Counted from the stretch's first letter, positions 1 to 15,300 are shown. The stretch: DNA of 64,000 nt from Megalonaias nervosa (GCA_016617855.1 JAECUM010004997.1:62001-126000), one strand, 5' to 3'. Notes: generated from the letters alone by a model not told the origin. Numbers and translations are program-made.

Positions 1-48
1 CCCATCCTTAAGCCAGAATCGGGTGGCTCTGTCAGGGTATCAGTTTCA
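1..48 (+). CDS. Possible end of an upstream exon of the large gene
   Basis: Frame 1 is open from the window edge to a GT at 49 (AGG followed by gtatca), and it would join in phase 0 to the exon at 141. The intron would be only 92 bases, much shorter than the others here, and the donor is not strong. It could equally be plain intron. Confidence 0.22.
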
Positions 49-140
49 ATGAATCATCATCTTGGGAGTCAAATAATAATAATGAACTGCAATAATAAAT
101 TTGTTTTTTACCGTAGGAACAATTTTATCCAATATTTCAG

Positions 141-347
141 CCTGTGTCCTACACAATGAGCAACAGCAGTATCCATGCATATTGGCAGGGATTTGATGAT
201 ATGGAATCATCCATAGACCATTATGAAATTTCTCTATGGCAGAACTCAACCTGTGACAGACAAACATCAACAGAGAGTCTACTTATTCCAGAAATAAAGC
301 TGTCTTCCAACTATAGTGATTATGCTTTTGTTGAGCTGAATCTCATG
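141..347 (+). CDS. Exon 1 of visible gene: FN3-like module, first half
   Basis: The acceptor is aatatttcag at 131-140 and the donor is gtacgt at 348; phase 0 at both ends, 69 codons. The peptide carries the pattern W-Q-G-F-D-D-M-E-S-S-I-D-H-Y-E-I, the usual W..F.D.ES.I..Y core of FN3-like modules in large invertebrate extracellular proteins. N-glycosylation sequons are present (NSS, NST, NYS). The module is completed by the next exon. Confidence 0.88.
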
Positions 348-3300
348 GTACGTGTGATTCAGTTGTTGGTTAAAGTCATTTAAATGATCTAAATGATTAG
401 GAGGGTTATCTCCATTTACTTAATGTGTGTGTGTGTGTTTGTGATTTGAATTTTAACATAGCTTTAACAATTCTCCAGTTATATTGCTATGATGTCTGCA
501 GTGTGGCAGTTTATAGTGATGTCTATCACTTAGGCATCATGCTGCAGACATGTAGCATCTTGTCCTACCCAGACACATTACCCTGACAGCAGGCCAATCA
601 GTCCTAACACTGACCTCTTAATGCTGAGTGCCAAGTGAGGCAACTGCTAGTTCCATTTTTATAAGTCCAGTTAATTAACAGCTAAATAAACTGGCCATGC
701 AGACTTAATTCAACTAATTTTCATACAAGATATGTTAACAATCCAGGCATGTCCGGATATCTGCCCTCTTTAGAATGTCAGGATATCTGCCCTCTATAGA
801 ATGAGGTTCAGCAATATTTTGTTTTTAAATAGAGTTAAAAGTCTACATTTTCAATAGGTACTACAATGTATTTCACAGTAATAATACTTACAAGATCACA
901 CATATCATGCTGTTATAAAGACCATTATTCCATAATCTTTTTATGAATCTGCTTAAGCTATATTGACTTAGTATATATTTTAATGAAGTATTATATAGAT
1001 TTGTAAAACTATTATATAGATATTTATTGTTTTTAAATTAGCACTCTGTACCTTACATCATCAAACTAACTGCTGTGAATAAAGCTGGCCTTTCTGTCAG
1101 TGTACAGACAACACCAATATTGCATGATGCCACAGAGCCCATACCAGGACATGTTGGGGAGGGATCATATTTCATGAAAGATGTTGTGTGGTGGGGGTCA
1201 GACATGGAAGTTAATGGTGAGCACATGATAATTTATTTATATCACCCTGACATTGACATATTTGAATATACCATATAATTAAAATAATTTTGTCCCATTT
1301 CATTCACATACAAGACATTGGATTTTGAGAGACAAATATTTGACATATTTATTCTATTTCATTTGGAGATGATAATTGATGCTTACAGTTTGCATGGTTT
1401 AGTTCTTCTGGTAATGTTATAATTATCTTATTTTGATTATGCCGCATATTTTCTCAGCTTTATTTTAACTCTGTAAGAAGTACCTTTTTAATTTACAGTA
1501 ATTATATCAGTACGTACATGTTTATAAAATATTGATGTAGATTTATGATAGTTTTTCATTTCTCCTTTTGGGATTCTACATAATTACCTCTCAACTTAAG
1601 TTTCATCTACTATTTACATTTTGTCCACAGGTACACTGTTACAACTGCAAAATCCCAATGGTCCTTCCTGTCCAAGCAGACACACATCCTTCAAAGACAA
1701 AATAACTTGGAAAGCTCTAAATCTATATGGATTCAGAGACAAGAGCGGAATAGACTGGAACATACAGTACAGAGAGGCTAATATTCTCATCAATAACCTC
1801 ACAGATGAAATGACAATCAAACTAGCTAGAGACACAAAGTCGGAACACATGTTTTCTGGTGGTTATTTTGGCTCAGCTGACATGGAGAATGGTGGGGATT
1901 ATGAGGTACATATGTGTAGAGTTGAGAAACATGAAAATAATCAAGCAGATAAAGTTGTATCCATTTCTCACAGAAAGCACAAGTGATTTTTTTTTCTTTT
2001 GGTCATTTTTCTGCCTGTAAGAAATCAATAACTGATATAAAATCATAATATTCATTAATAACATGAAAATAATTTCCTCTACAAAATTTTTGCAAGATTT
2101 ATTTTATGATCATAACATTTGTTCCCTGTGTTAACAACCTTTCTGATAAATAAATTGTGTGATGATAAAACATTTGAAAAGAAAATCATGTCTCAAAAAG
2201 GTCATACATCTTTCTAGTCTGTAAACTTTGAACTATACTGACATGCCATTAAGCCCTATTCTATACCTTGATAGTTTTTTTTGAAAGATTGCAAAGCAAT
2301 CCAAACTTTTGGATTGATGATGTATGTTTTGAAGTCTGTCGAGGGAGCCAGCAGGGCTCATGGGTTAGCATGCTGGACCAGCATCTATTATGTGTCAGAG
2401 GAAATAAAATGTGACTAAAAATGATCATATAGTATTCATGGTTGCAATCTAACAATACTGCCATTGTATATTGTAGTTTCAGGCATTTGTCTCAGTTATA
2501 TATTTTATGACGATTTTTATCTCGTGTGCATTATTAACTTGCCTATATTAGTAAGATTTAAGTATCATTTTTACAGTTGCAATGGTGGCAGCAGTCTTAA
2601 CTATTTAAACAATTTGCATGAAAGTGTATCATTTAAATTGCTTAAAATTCCTTGCCCTGTTTTCAAAATCTCTTGTACAGTAAATGAAATATTCCAGGAC
2701 ACTGCCATTGTTCTTTTTAATTGATGTTCAAAACACCTGATTTGGAACTGTCTTTTTTTTCTTTTAATCTGATGTGTTATTTTGTGGGTATCTCAAAATA
2801 CAAGCTTACAATACCAGACTGAATTTTAATAATCTGGACATTCATTTTGCCTAGAATATATCAGATTGTTTTGTGACCAAAACTAATTCAAGGCAGATTT
2901 GACTATATAGCTGTTGTTGATGGAGTATTTTATAACAGTGACAATTGCTCTCATTATTTCAATTGTGTACAAACCATTCAAACTAGTCTTGATAATACAA
3001 TTTATATTGAGTGAACTTGCCATCATAAAATATAAACAGAAACAATAAACTGACATATTCAGACTCGATACTTCAGTTTCCATTCTTTTAAATAGTTCAG
3101 ATCCATTAAAATTTTCTTCCTTTGTATTTATTCATTTGTTTGCACACTATGCAAGTACACGTCTTATTTAGAGCTCTTATATCAAGTTATAAATTGTTAT
3201 GGGAAGACATTTGTAGCCTATTCTACTTTTACAGTTTACAACAAGGATAAAAATAAACTTTCTTTCTAACATTTTCTTATGCCTTAGCTATCAATAAAAG

Positions 3301-6300
3301 CTGCTGATGGTGATGGGAAGGCAGTTACAGAAATCCTGTTTTTGGATGGAGACATGTCATTGCTGGATACCTTCCACTTCATGGAGGAACCAGACTGGAC
3401 TGTTGATGTGTGCTCCTGCTGCTCTAACACCCCTGTTGTAAGTATGATTCTTAATAAATAGAGACACAGACAGATGAACATTTTCATGGCAATAGGTGCC
3501 TTAAATGTCTAATGCATTTTTAAGAACCAACACTAAGCTGTGTGGCCTTGAAAATGCTGAATACAAGGTCACCTGGTGTTTCATATACTGATATGAAGAG
3601 AAAAACTTTTACTTTTCAGATTGGGTGTACATATTTTACAAAGTCGTGTTTTTTTATCAACTGAACTTGCATGGAATACATGTAAATTTGGATACAAAGA
3701 GAGCAAAATACAAAAGAAATAATAGTGTACAGGTACTAAAATTTTAGCTTTATGTTGAACATCTTAAAATGTTGTCCATTTCAGCCCTTCAACTGTACAT
3801 GCAACTGTTCATCATATTTAGAGGCAAAAGCCTATTATGCAGATCTAACCTACCAACTGACAGGAGAAAACCAAACTACAGTTACACCCACCACTACTCT
3901 TGCTACTACAACAGGCACAAAAAGCACAGTTCCATGGATAAAACTGGACGACAAAGTGAAGCAACAGTTAAAGCACAATAATACCAACATCATTATCCCC
4001 AGTCATATTACACAAAGAGCATGTGGATTCCAAATCTATGCAGGTTTGTGTGCCATTATTTGAATTATTGCAAATGTTTGAAGAAACTTCTCAAATATGA
4101 ATTAAAATATTCACTATCATGCTGAAAAATATTTTCATTAGTTGTAAATTAATACATTTTTGCAACATTAATTGTACAAACAATATAATCGCTCTATCAA
4201 CATTTTTTCATTCACTTTTATTCTGGGGAATTCATACAACTTTCAGAATTACAATTGACAAATCAGTCTAAACTTAGAAATAAAATATCTCTAAAACTTG
4301 TTTACAATATTTGCTTAAAATTTTCAGATCTGATATAATAATCTTAGTCCAATAAAAAATATTCATCCTAATGTTAAAGAATTTTGAAGGAGTGTAATTA
4401 TTCTAAGAATTAAATGTTGAGTACAGATTTTTACTCTAAAAGGTGTATTTATTCCATGTTAGACTCTTTGTTATGGCCTGCCTTTTTTCAATGCAGCATG
4501 TTTGTAGTGTCAAATTTCTCCATATGTACATCTCTGTGTGACCACACATAAAGAATGTACCAAGTAAAACATAACTGGTACCCAGGGATGGCACTTTTGA
4601 TGTGGATTACTCATCCATAGATGCAGTTTAGAATTTTCTTATCATTTTAATATGAACACTGTTAAATCAATGACCCTGGCATATATATTTAAAAAACTGC
4701 AATCCTTGGGTACTATGTACAGTATGTTCACAATGATGTGCTACTTTTTCCATCAATACTGAAAGAGATGCTGCCCATGATCATGACTGTTGTGTTGCTT
4801 CACATGTATAACTACAAATAACAGGAAAATTTGTATAATAAAGTATCTAAAAAAGCATAATTGGTATATGTTGTATCTAGCATGGGCATTCATTATTTTC
4901 AATAATTGACTAGTATTTTTTATTTGTTATTATTGTTATCTTGTCATTTTTATGTATGTTTCACTGTTTAGATGCTTACCTACATTAACCAAACACAACT
5001 TTTAATACTAAGGCCTGAATAGTATTCATTTGTTTGTATTTTACTTACTAGGAGCCAATCCATATTCAGTTGTCTGGTGCCGATTTTACAATGACTCCAG
5101 CTATCCCATGTCACTAAAGACAACATTGCCATTTAATCCTGCTGAGGAATTCCATCAGTACAAGTTATCTTTTTCTACTATGAAAGAGGAAGTTATGGTA
5201 AAAGAATAGTTTAATTCTTTATATTTAAAATTATCTAATCAATTTTATTTCCTCATTTTGTATCAGTACTGTTTAAATATTGTCTGCCAATTGTGGACAT
5301 TGCTATGTCCATCCCTAAAACTATTATGAAAATTTTTTTGCTTTGAAGTAGAATAATAGCAAATGTTACTAATCTTAAGTGTAGACAGCCGTATTTATGT
5401 ATACATGTATCTGGTGAGAAAAAAGTGTTTTAAATCATATTTTAAATTTTTTTTTCTATGTTTCTTCTGCTGTAAGAGAAAAATTTGAGCTCTTGTTTCA
5501 TATTCACAAAAATTATTATAATTTTATGACTGTTTTAGAGGACAAACTAGATGCATTCTTGTTCTGTACATGGAGCATATCTAGAATAACCTATGTAAAA
5601 ACAATTGCAGGTCTCATGGTGTCTGTATGTGTATGCCGATGATCAGGCACTCAGCCAGTTGTGTGGAATTCCGCAGTTTACTACTGACACAAGGCTACTT
5701 CTACATGTATGGAATAAAGTCAATTTCCTGCCTGCAGTGGATGATTTATTCCAAACATGGACTGTCAGGGCCTCATTTAGGGATCTCATTCTTCCACCAA
5801 TTGTTGGTGCTTTGTGTCGCTATGGAGAACCTTTCCGTGCAGGAACTAATCCAGTTGTAAGATATGAAGCTGGCATTGGGACCCAGAAAGGGGTTGCTGA
5901 CTTTGCAGACTTTAGAGAGGTTAGTTTGATTTCTGTAGTGCATTGATTGTGATTTATATATACAATATTATGTTATCCTATTATTTTCTGTGTCTTCATT
6001 CATATAACTTGTCATTAATCTTTTTCTCCCTCTTTCTTTTAACACTGTACATTGCAGTATACCTTGCACATAATGTAAACATGATACTTGAGATGTCTTA
6101 ATTTAAGTTAAATCTTACAGTTAACCTGCTCCAGTATTTCATTGAACAGAATATTAGCATATTTCATTATATGTGTATGATATTTAAGACTCATTAATAA
6201 TTTCATTATTTTTCATGAGTTATAAAAACACACTGGTTCAGGACTTTTTTATTGTAAGGGCTATAAGTGTACAATATAATTTATACTTAAAACTAACTTC

Positions 6301-9300
6301 AATATAGATTATTGTAATCTGACAAGACTAAAGCAGACCTGCCGACCCTACTGAAAAGATTGGGAAAATCCTGATTTATGGACCTATCTCCCGATTCCCA
6401 ATTTTTCAACTCCCTGAGGAAAAAAAACCGTATTTTTTTCACAAAAACATTATTTTCCATTTCCCTGTTTCTGTTTCTGGTTCTTCTGTGTCTGGTATGT
6501 TTCTTAGTACTTTACCATATCTGGCTTGATTTCCGGTTTTCATCCACCAATGCAAATAGATTGTCTCACAGTGTGGTTCTCTTTATCTGACCCCATCAGC
6601 AATCTCAGCATCATAATGGATAAGTTTCTCAGCAACAAAAAAAAAAAGAAGAAAAGGAAGTAACTGATGACTTTTCATCAGCCAAGAAACAAAATGGGAT
6701 CAAAAATATAGGAGTGATTGGGAGAAGTAGTTTGCTTTCATTAGTCCATCAACTCGCGGGACATGTTATGCATTCTGCCACTGATGATCAGCTCTTTCCA
6801 TGTTCAATTGTGCATCAAAACTAGATTTGGTAATACTGAAACTCTTTATGAAGATCATCAGTGGTGATTTCTTCCATTCGGTTGGAGAAAAAGACCAAAT
6901 CTTTAAATGACACTACAGATTGTTTAGACACATCTGCAACGCTTGCATGAATAAGTAAGTCCTCCTTTAGTGGGTTGCTTTCAAGAGAAAAAAGGATGGA
7001 TCTGGTCAACTGTTGTTTCCAATACTTTCAGTACCACACAGCAACAGCAATGCTGAGAGAGCATTTTCCATGATCAGAAAAACCAGAACAAGCCAAAGAG
7101 CCAGCCTATCAGCATCAACCCTTGATGCTATTCTTGTTAGAAAATCTGGCACCCAAGGACAAATAAATGATTAACTTTTGTAGAAATACAAATCTGCAAC
7201 ATACAATGGACTGAAATAACAGAAGTAAACATCTTTATTATGATATATACCCCTTACTCTTGTACCCCCTGATTTTTTACCCTGGCACCTGATTTTTAAT
7301 GGTGATTTGGGGCAAATTCCTGACTTTGATTTTTTCAATGTTAGTAGGTCTGCTAAAGTAAATTTAAGACACAAGTTTTATGAATATTGATAAATTCCAT
7401 TGCCTCTCTTTATGTAAATATTCTGAGACTGCATGGGTGCACTTGTTTAAATCATGGTACATGATATACATTTTGTACACAACAAAAATACAAGATCCAT
7501 GTTTTGCCTAAAGGGACTGTCTGCTTCTAGTGATTAAATTTCAGTTCATTCTATTAGTGAGTGATTTGTATGGAGCTGAATTTTGCGACAGGGTTGTACA
7601 TAATTTCACAGCAGAGCTGTGAAACTCCTTGACTGCATGCTATGGATAACCCATGAGTAAAGTTTTTCTGGCAGAAACTGAAGGAGCCCAGAGTCCAGCA
7701 AAAACTTGGTATGCCAGTGGCAACCTTGTGGATTTGTCAGTAGGTCTAGTTTGGAGATACAGTGTTGTGCTGACATTAGTTTCTTGGGTGAAATAAAACA
7801 GAATTCAATGTAGCGAACGCCCTTTTATTTTTTATTGCAGCATGTAGCATCAAAGACAATCCCATGTCCATTAAACACTGTAGGCTTTGTGGCAGAGATG
7901 GTGGTGATCATTAGAAATGTAACATGATATTGCTTTTGCCAATCTAACTGAGAATCATTGAACAAATTTGATTCAGTTTACTATTTGTTTATTTGTTTTG
8001 CATAAGGTCACTGTCTGCTGCTACTGATACATTTCAGTTCATTCTGTGAGTGATTCAGTGAGAACTGAATGGGCACTACATGGTAGTACAAAGGTCATAA
8101 CTGTGCTGTGAAACTCCCTGGCAGAATGTTATGAATGACCCCTGAGTAAAGTTCTTAAGTGGAACATGAAGAAGCCCAGCAAAGACTTGTTTGTCCAATA
8201 CTTGTGCATGGCTGGGGCAACCATGTAAACCTCACTCAGTGGGTTTTGAGTATGCAATATAGCACTGACATTAGATTCTTGGGTGAATAAAATGGAATGG
8301 ACTGAAGTGAATGCCCAAATAAAGCAGATGCATAGTAGCTATTTTATCCACAAGAATTGAATCAAGTGGGGAGACCTATTGTAACCAGTGACATAATTAA
8401 CATATTTATACTTGAGTCAAAAAGCTACACGTACAGATATAAATAAACAGATAACTGCAAAAAACAGCATCTAGACATTCAAAAATAAATTCTCAGCACT
8501 TGTCCAAGCCACAATAATCAGTATAATTGGGGAAATTATTGCTCATGCATCCGCTAATGCATTACACACCACATATGAAGATTATTTGTTGAAACCTCTT
8601 TTGTCCATGTAGTCTGCAACTGAAAGAAAGTTTTGCATGATGTGGAAAGCAAGTAAAGTCTGTGAAATAAAAGAGTAGACACAACACTAGTGCATATTAC
8701 AATGCAAAATTTAAGGAATCTGATGATCACCACTCCAGAGGAAGAAATAACAACTTCAGAGAATACTGAAACTCTTAGTACTTTAGAAAATGGTGCACAT
8801 CCTCCTAAAGAAAAATACAATAGAAGGATTCAGAATTCTCAGAGGAACAAAGAATATGAATGAAGAGATAAACATTGACATATACTAAACACTAACATAA
8901 TTGAAATGATCACATCAGACAAGAATACACTGACACTGATGAATAAATGGATCTACACATGGCCTGATGCACGGGTAGAATGGTGTCATTGGAGGCCCTG
9001 TTAATATACACATATGACATCAGATCCTGCATCACAATGTTTTAATAAGGTTGTATTTGATCCTCCATTAGCTGTCAAAGAGACAGACCCTATCTGGAAT
9101 AAGTGGCCATCAAATTGTGATCTGGATTGCCTGTCACAGATAGGAGTAGATGCATCTTCTAGAATCAGTTCATGTAGAAAATGTTTAATGCTATGAAATG
9201 TAATTATTAGCTCTGCAGGCTGAAAATAGTGCATCCTGCTATGGATTGGCAGAGAATGTTTATAGCTTTTAAAGGGGCATGTACAGTTATCCACTGGAAA

Positions 9301-12300
9301 GGGTCAGACCTATACCTACAACCTAAATTGGAACAGATCAGACTTTGATGCCCTCAGAAGTCCAGCCCAACTAGAATTATCTCCTTTTATCAAAATTTGA
9401 TTTCAAACATGGTCACTTAAGTTTTGTTTATGAGATAGAATCCATCCCAGGGATCACATAAAAGTGCAAGATAAATGCGCTTACCACTGAGTATATCTCT
9501 GCAGACATTTCTAGTTACAGTGTCCATGAGTTGGATTTTGTCTACAGCCACAACATATTGCGATGAGATTCATTTGTCTGCCATGGTACTGGGGCCTAGC
9601 AAGGCCCAATTGAGGGTTGAAATCTCTATACAGATAAAACATATCCTTGGTAGCCTGAGTAGATGACTCACCAAAGCTTGGCATGGTGTTGGTCTATTCA
9701 TATCATCATAGCCACTTCCAAAGATTGTGCAGTTGTGTCAATAGTTGCTGGCAATTTAGCCAACTGTTGCTTGATAGCTGCAGTTTCTTTTATCTTTAGG
9801 TCATGTGCAGCATTAGCTATTATGAGGTCATGTAATGATGATGGTTAGCCATGGATGACTCTTCCGGCTGTTGCACATTATTGTTGTACAGTTGAAGACA
9901 TTTTATATTTTGTTTCAATAGAAACTGAAATCTTAGCCAATTGTTCTACCATCTTGAAAAAGTTGCAGCTGATTTAAGTCCTGGACATATTTCATCACTG
10001 ATTGTGGCCCAGAATATGTTGATGGAAGTGCTGACCAAAATCACCTGACAACCAACAGGAGTTTTGCCACAAAATTAATACTGCATACAATTGATGTTTT
10101 TGAAAGCAGAAAAATAGTATTGTAAATTCAAAACAGTGAACTTCGTATGCCTGTTTTTCAGTCTAGATACCACATGTACTGAATGTTAAGTTGCAAAAAT
10201 TGGTTTTCACCTTCTCTGCTTGACATAACTACAGCATATGTTTATTTCTTGTTTTGGGATGTCTTTTTTCAATGACAATTGCTTCTCTTATATCACAAAA
10301 ATAGATACTCATTTACCAGCGGAGAACATAACCAGAGTTGACTATGAATAAATCAGGTGAAGAAGTTTTTGGTCATACCATAATGCAGCTAATAGACCAA
10401 TTCAGGTCAACAATCAGTTGATGATTGGAGTGGATTGAGAACATAATTTTGCCAGTATATGCCAAGTTTAAATTTGTTGTTGTCATATTGAAAGTTGTTC
10501 CCATTTCTAGAATAGTGTGTTGCACTCCTGTTACCATGACATTGTCTTCTGCCAAATTAGATCCCTTAACCATAATCTGATGTACAGTGTCCCTCAAGCT
10601 CTATGTTGACTTGGTGTGCAATATAAAATGTTGAAGGCGTTTTCACGATCTTCACATGTGCTGGGTTATATTGGAACTGGAAGGCCAAATTCTGTGTTGC
10701 AGGTTAATCAGTTAGCCTTTAATTTGTGGTTATGACATATCCAAATATGATATGACAAGGCCCATTGCAGAAGAGCAGTAGTCATTTTTAATGCCTTTTG
10801 ATTCAAATTCTACTTGAATTGCTGAGTTGTTGGTTTAATAGATTGTTCAGATCATATAGGAGTTATTTCTCCTTGATAAGCATGATGCTATTGATTCTCC
10901 TTGATACACATGATGCTATTGAATACAATCAAAGGCATGTCTTGATGGTCATGTTACAGTCCTAATATGGATATGACACAAAAAAGCAACACCAGAAAGC
11001 AATTGGTCCAACAATTCTTGTTGTGAAGGCAAATAGTAATTGCACATAAGAAATGTGATGAAGTATAAATCTACCAGTCAGTAGATATATAGCATTCTGT
11101 TTCTCTTACCACTCCAACAATGATTTGTTGAACAAAGATGCTGCAGGTGACAGCTGCAGACATGTTGATTGGTTGATGAGTGAAGTATTAATATAAGTCC
11201 ATCCATATTAATGCAGACTATTTTGTGTGTGGGAATGGTGGTGTGTTGGTCACCTATTGTTGTTTAAATGTGTGCTTAAGCAATCAAATATGGATGTATA
11301 TAAAAAAGAGTTATTCACTTTTCTGTTTTCATATATCCAATAAAATATAATTTCACTTTTGTTGGTTCTCATTTTTTTTCAAATATTTAGTCAAATATAC
11401 ATGTTAATCATTGAATTTATTTTACGTATATTTAAATTTATTTCAGGTATTGTCCCCATGCATTCCTTGCTCAGATACATGTTCCCATTATGTGTGTGAT
11501 CCTGCTTGTGATGGCAACACTAACACCCTACTGCACTTCAGTCTGAAAAATCTCTATCTTGAGCCAGAAATAAACGTAGATACTGAAAATGGGACTGATA
11601 TTGTGCCAGCTATATATTATATTACTGGTAAGTCAAGTTAATATTTGGCAGTTTTAATAAAAACAGTAAAACTTAATTATGAAATATTTGATTTCACTGA
11701 CATTTTCCAAAAAGTGTCTATGATATATTGATATAACATTGATATTTATGTTATGGTTTAGACTGATTTTTTACTTTTGTTTCATAGCTTTAAACTGCAC
11801 TGATTTTATACTTCTGTTTCATGGCTTTTGACTCAAGAAGTAGGGGAGGTGAGGAAAGCATTATGTTCATCAGAATCAATTATAGTGACAAAATTTCACA
11901 GAGTTGGCAAAACCTGCTGCTGTAAGAAATTCTAGTGTATTCAGATGATATACATTTGTTGTTGTTGGCATCCGTTAGTCTCGAGAGACGATGGAAATGC
12001 GCCCATGAGAGGTGTCCCGGTTGGTAGTTGTGCAGCGTCTTCTGTGGCTATGGAGCCCCACACGGGAGTGGCAATCCTTGCTGCAGTTGCAGCACTTGAA
12101 GGTTAAGTCTGGTGTGGGTTGGAGCTGCTTCCTGATATGCATTTACTAATGGTATATCAAATATACATTTCTGTATCAATTATGTTAACCAATCTTAGAA
12201 GAACTGCTACTATCGAGAATCCAGCCCTCCCAGACGTAAACATTTTAGCTAAGAAGCTAAATGTTATATGCCCAACTTTCAGTTAGATTTATCACCTCTT

Positions 12301-15300
12301 GAAACAGTGATTGATGATAAATTCTGTGAATAGATCAATTACCACTTCCACTCATGCTGAGTTACACACTTTCTGTAGACAGAGGCCTCACAATTCAGTA
12401 ACAGTTTTCTGGAATTTGTCTACTTTTTAAGCAATTTGGATTAGTCTTTGCTTTGAAGGAATGTATACTTCATCTATAATTTCCATCTTTTCCTTCTCTC
12501 TTCAATGACAGAGTTCTTTTTATCATCATTTTCCATCTTTGCACATTTAGGAGCCCTTGGTATGTACCCGCATGTGTTTTCCTAGTGCATCCCCTCACAA
12601 TGCTATATTTGTATTTAAATGTGTGCAGTATCATCCACGAGAAGAATGATCTTTGTCCAGTTTGATGAATCCAATTTATACAGGAACTCTCATGGATCAA
12701 TATAACCTGCATAGTGACAGGTTTTGCCACTACAACCTTTTGATATGGGAAATCATTTCTGCCAATTTTGTTATCACCTTCAGCACTTCTCCTTTTTCCA
12801 GGGTTCTCTCAGCTACACAACTCCCCACTGACTTATTCAAAGCCACCACTCTCAACAAGAAATCAATGACCTTTGGAAAAGGGCAGTTGAAATTTCATTT
12901 CTGGTTCCACACATGTGCACTTAATCAATTCATTCACACATCTTCATTGACAATGAAAACTCCAGGACATGTTCTAAATGTTGACCAAGAGGGAGACTAC
13001 CGGTATGCAATCAGTTTGGACTTGCAAGATGCATTTATTTATGCCCCCATTCACGCAGTTTAAAGGAAGTGCCTGCAATTCACTGACAAAGACAGTTTAC
13101 CATTTCGGGGCTCTCCCATTTTGACTCAATATTAGCCCATGGGTTTTCACTCAAAAGATGGACTGGGTAATGGCTGATGTCTGAACCATCTCTGTGATGG
13201 CAACATCAAACTACCATGACAACATTCTACAAAAAGATTGGCTGAGTTATATTTTGGACAGAGATATGATATCCCTAGTCATTCTCAGACTCAACCTTGG
13301 CTTCTTTGTTAACAAGGAAAAATCCAATCTCATACCATGTCAACATTTTGTCCATCTGAGTATTGAGTTCAGTACTCAGGTATCCTGAGTATGTCCCCCT
13401 CAGGAACAAGCATTGAAAATCGGTATGATGGTGGCTTCTTCCTTGGTTTTTCAAGACAGTCTCTCAGCCCAAGAATTTCCCTCGCCAGTTGGGTTTGCTC
13501 AATGCAGCTGCAAACCTCAACATCCTAGGTTGCCCGTTTATGTACCCTTTACAAATGATTCTTTTGTACCAGTGGAAACTAAGACATTGGCCCTTGTACC
13601 AACCTCTCACAATTGGCACAAACAGGAGGTTTCATCTCAGAAGATGGGGCAACTTTACTTGACCAACATTGGGTTTACCTTAGAAAGTACAACCTCTAGA
13701 AATCATAGTTTGTATAAATGTGAGCACAGAGTCCTAAATGCATGTTCTTTCAGTTGACCCAGTCTATCTGCTTTTCTGGCTTGATGGGTCAGTATCATTC
13801 ATGATGGCTTCTTCTTTCATTGCTAAGAACACGATCCCATTCATGGGAAATCAGACTATTGTATTAAAATGAATTGCTATGCATTTCCACTTCCATTGTT
13901 AGGGCAGTTGTACAAGCATTGCATTTAAGCAAACTGTTTCCTAACTGACATTATCCATGCTGTGGAATAGAGATCAAAAGTCCAATTTTTCCAGCTTTCA
14001 TCTAAGAGATCTTCCTTCTCAAAAGACTCAGCTTGACCTGGTGGGACCTGTAGCCATGACACAACAGGCTACATTCTCTGGTCATTGGCAGCTTCATAAA
14101 GATGTGGCTTCAGCTGGATTTGGTGGAGGGAATATATCCTCTTTTGAAGCCACTCCCTGACTTATGGAGTCTGTTCTCCAGTCATGTTATCTACAAGCTG
14201 TCTCATATAGCTTAGGAGACCAGAGATGGTCTCTCTACGGTAAAGGGATGTAACTTCCTGCACCACTTAACTGTTCTTCTAAGGTGTTATGATCAGGTAA
14301 CATATTTGAAGAATAAACCAGATTTTGTTGTAGTAAAATCTGTTTCTTCAATAATACCCTGCATTATAATATATATACACCCTCCCAGCTTCCCCATAGT
14401 TACATGCATATAGAGAACATGCCTTCCACTTCAGTTGTACCTGAAGTATTCACAGGATGTCAAATTGATCCTTTTATAAATTGACATTTAGCATGTTTAC
14501 AATGTCAGAATGACAATATTTTAAAAATCTTTATTACACACAATAGAGTAGACTTTCAGATCTTACATGAAAACGTTAGATCAAATCAGGAATCTCAGAC
14601 TACAATTGCATAATGAACAGTTTCTTTTGAATATTTTTTTACAAGCTCACATGGATGCAGGTCTGGCTGGCTTATGGTATGGTTTTCCATCTGTCGTGCA
14701 TCATCAATCATGTGTTGAAGAACATTCACATTTATAGGATTCATTTTTGGATATTTTCTTTCAAAGTTCTCTTTTAATAGATTCTTTAGCAGTCCTTAGC
14801 ATAACAGACAAGGATAAACCTTATTCTTCTGAACAAAGTACTATACCAGTGTTTACGAAACATTTCAGAAAACTCTGGTAAGATATGTTCTACTAAAATT
14901 GTGATCTTATTGGCTTCCCTAGTAACAGTTTCATTTCCACAAAATTTAATGTTTTTTGGACACCTTCAAAATTGTTGTGTTACATTTTTTTATGTTTTCG
15001 GAACATTCTGTGGGACATATTTTACCAAAAATTCCTTTTTGTGACTGCCATTGAAATTGTTTGGTTGCCATAGCAGCCAGGTTAGTATGTGTGCACCAAC
15101 TATTTGGTTTCAATAACAAACTGGTTAATATATTGTTGATACATTTATTTCAAACCAAAGTGCCAATTCTGTTCAAACTTTGTATGAATATAACTTCATA
15201 CATGTTCTACCAATGTTGTGTCTTGTGTGAATTACTTAGCAACTTTATGGTGTCCATAGCAACCAGGTGTTTGGACATCTCCCATACATCTAAGCCACTT

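Noticed and set aside
6378..6590. Hydrophobic plus-strand frame resembling a small membrane protein
   Set aside because: It lies inside the hAT relic in AT-rich DNA, has no splice support, and its hydrophobicity is explained by T-rich codons.
12470..12730. Minus-strand 86-residue frame as a gene
   Set aside because: It overlaps the start of the DIRS-like relic on the other strand and has no recognisable motif.
14309..14349. Hairpin cagattttgttgtagtaaaatctg as a terminator or ribozyme
   Set aside because: It is a short imperfect palindrome at the edge of the DIRS-like relic; too little to support a function.
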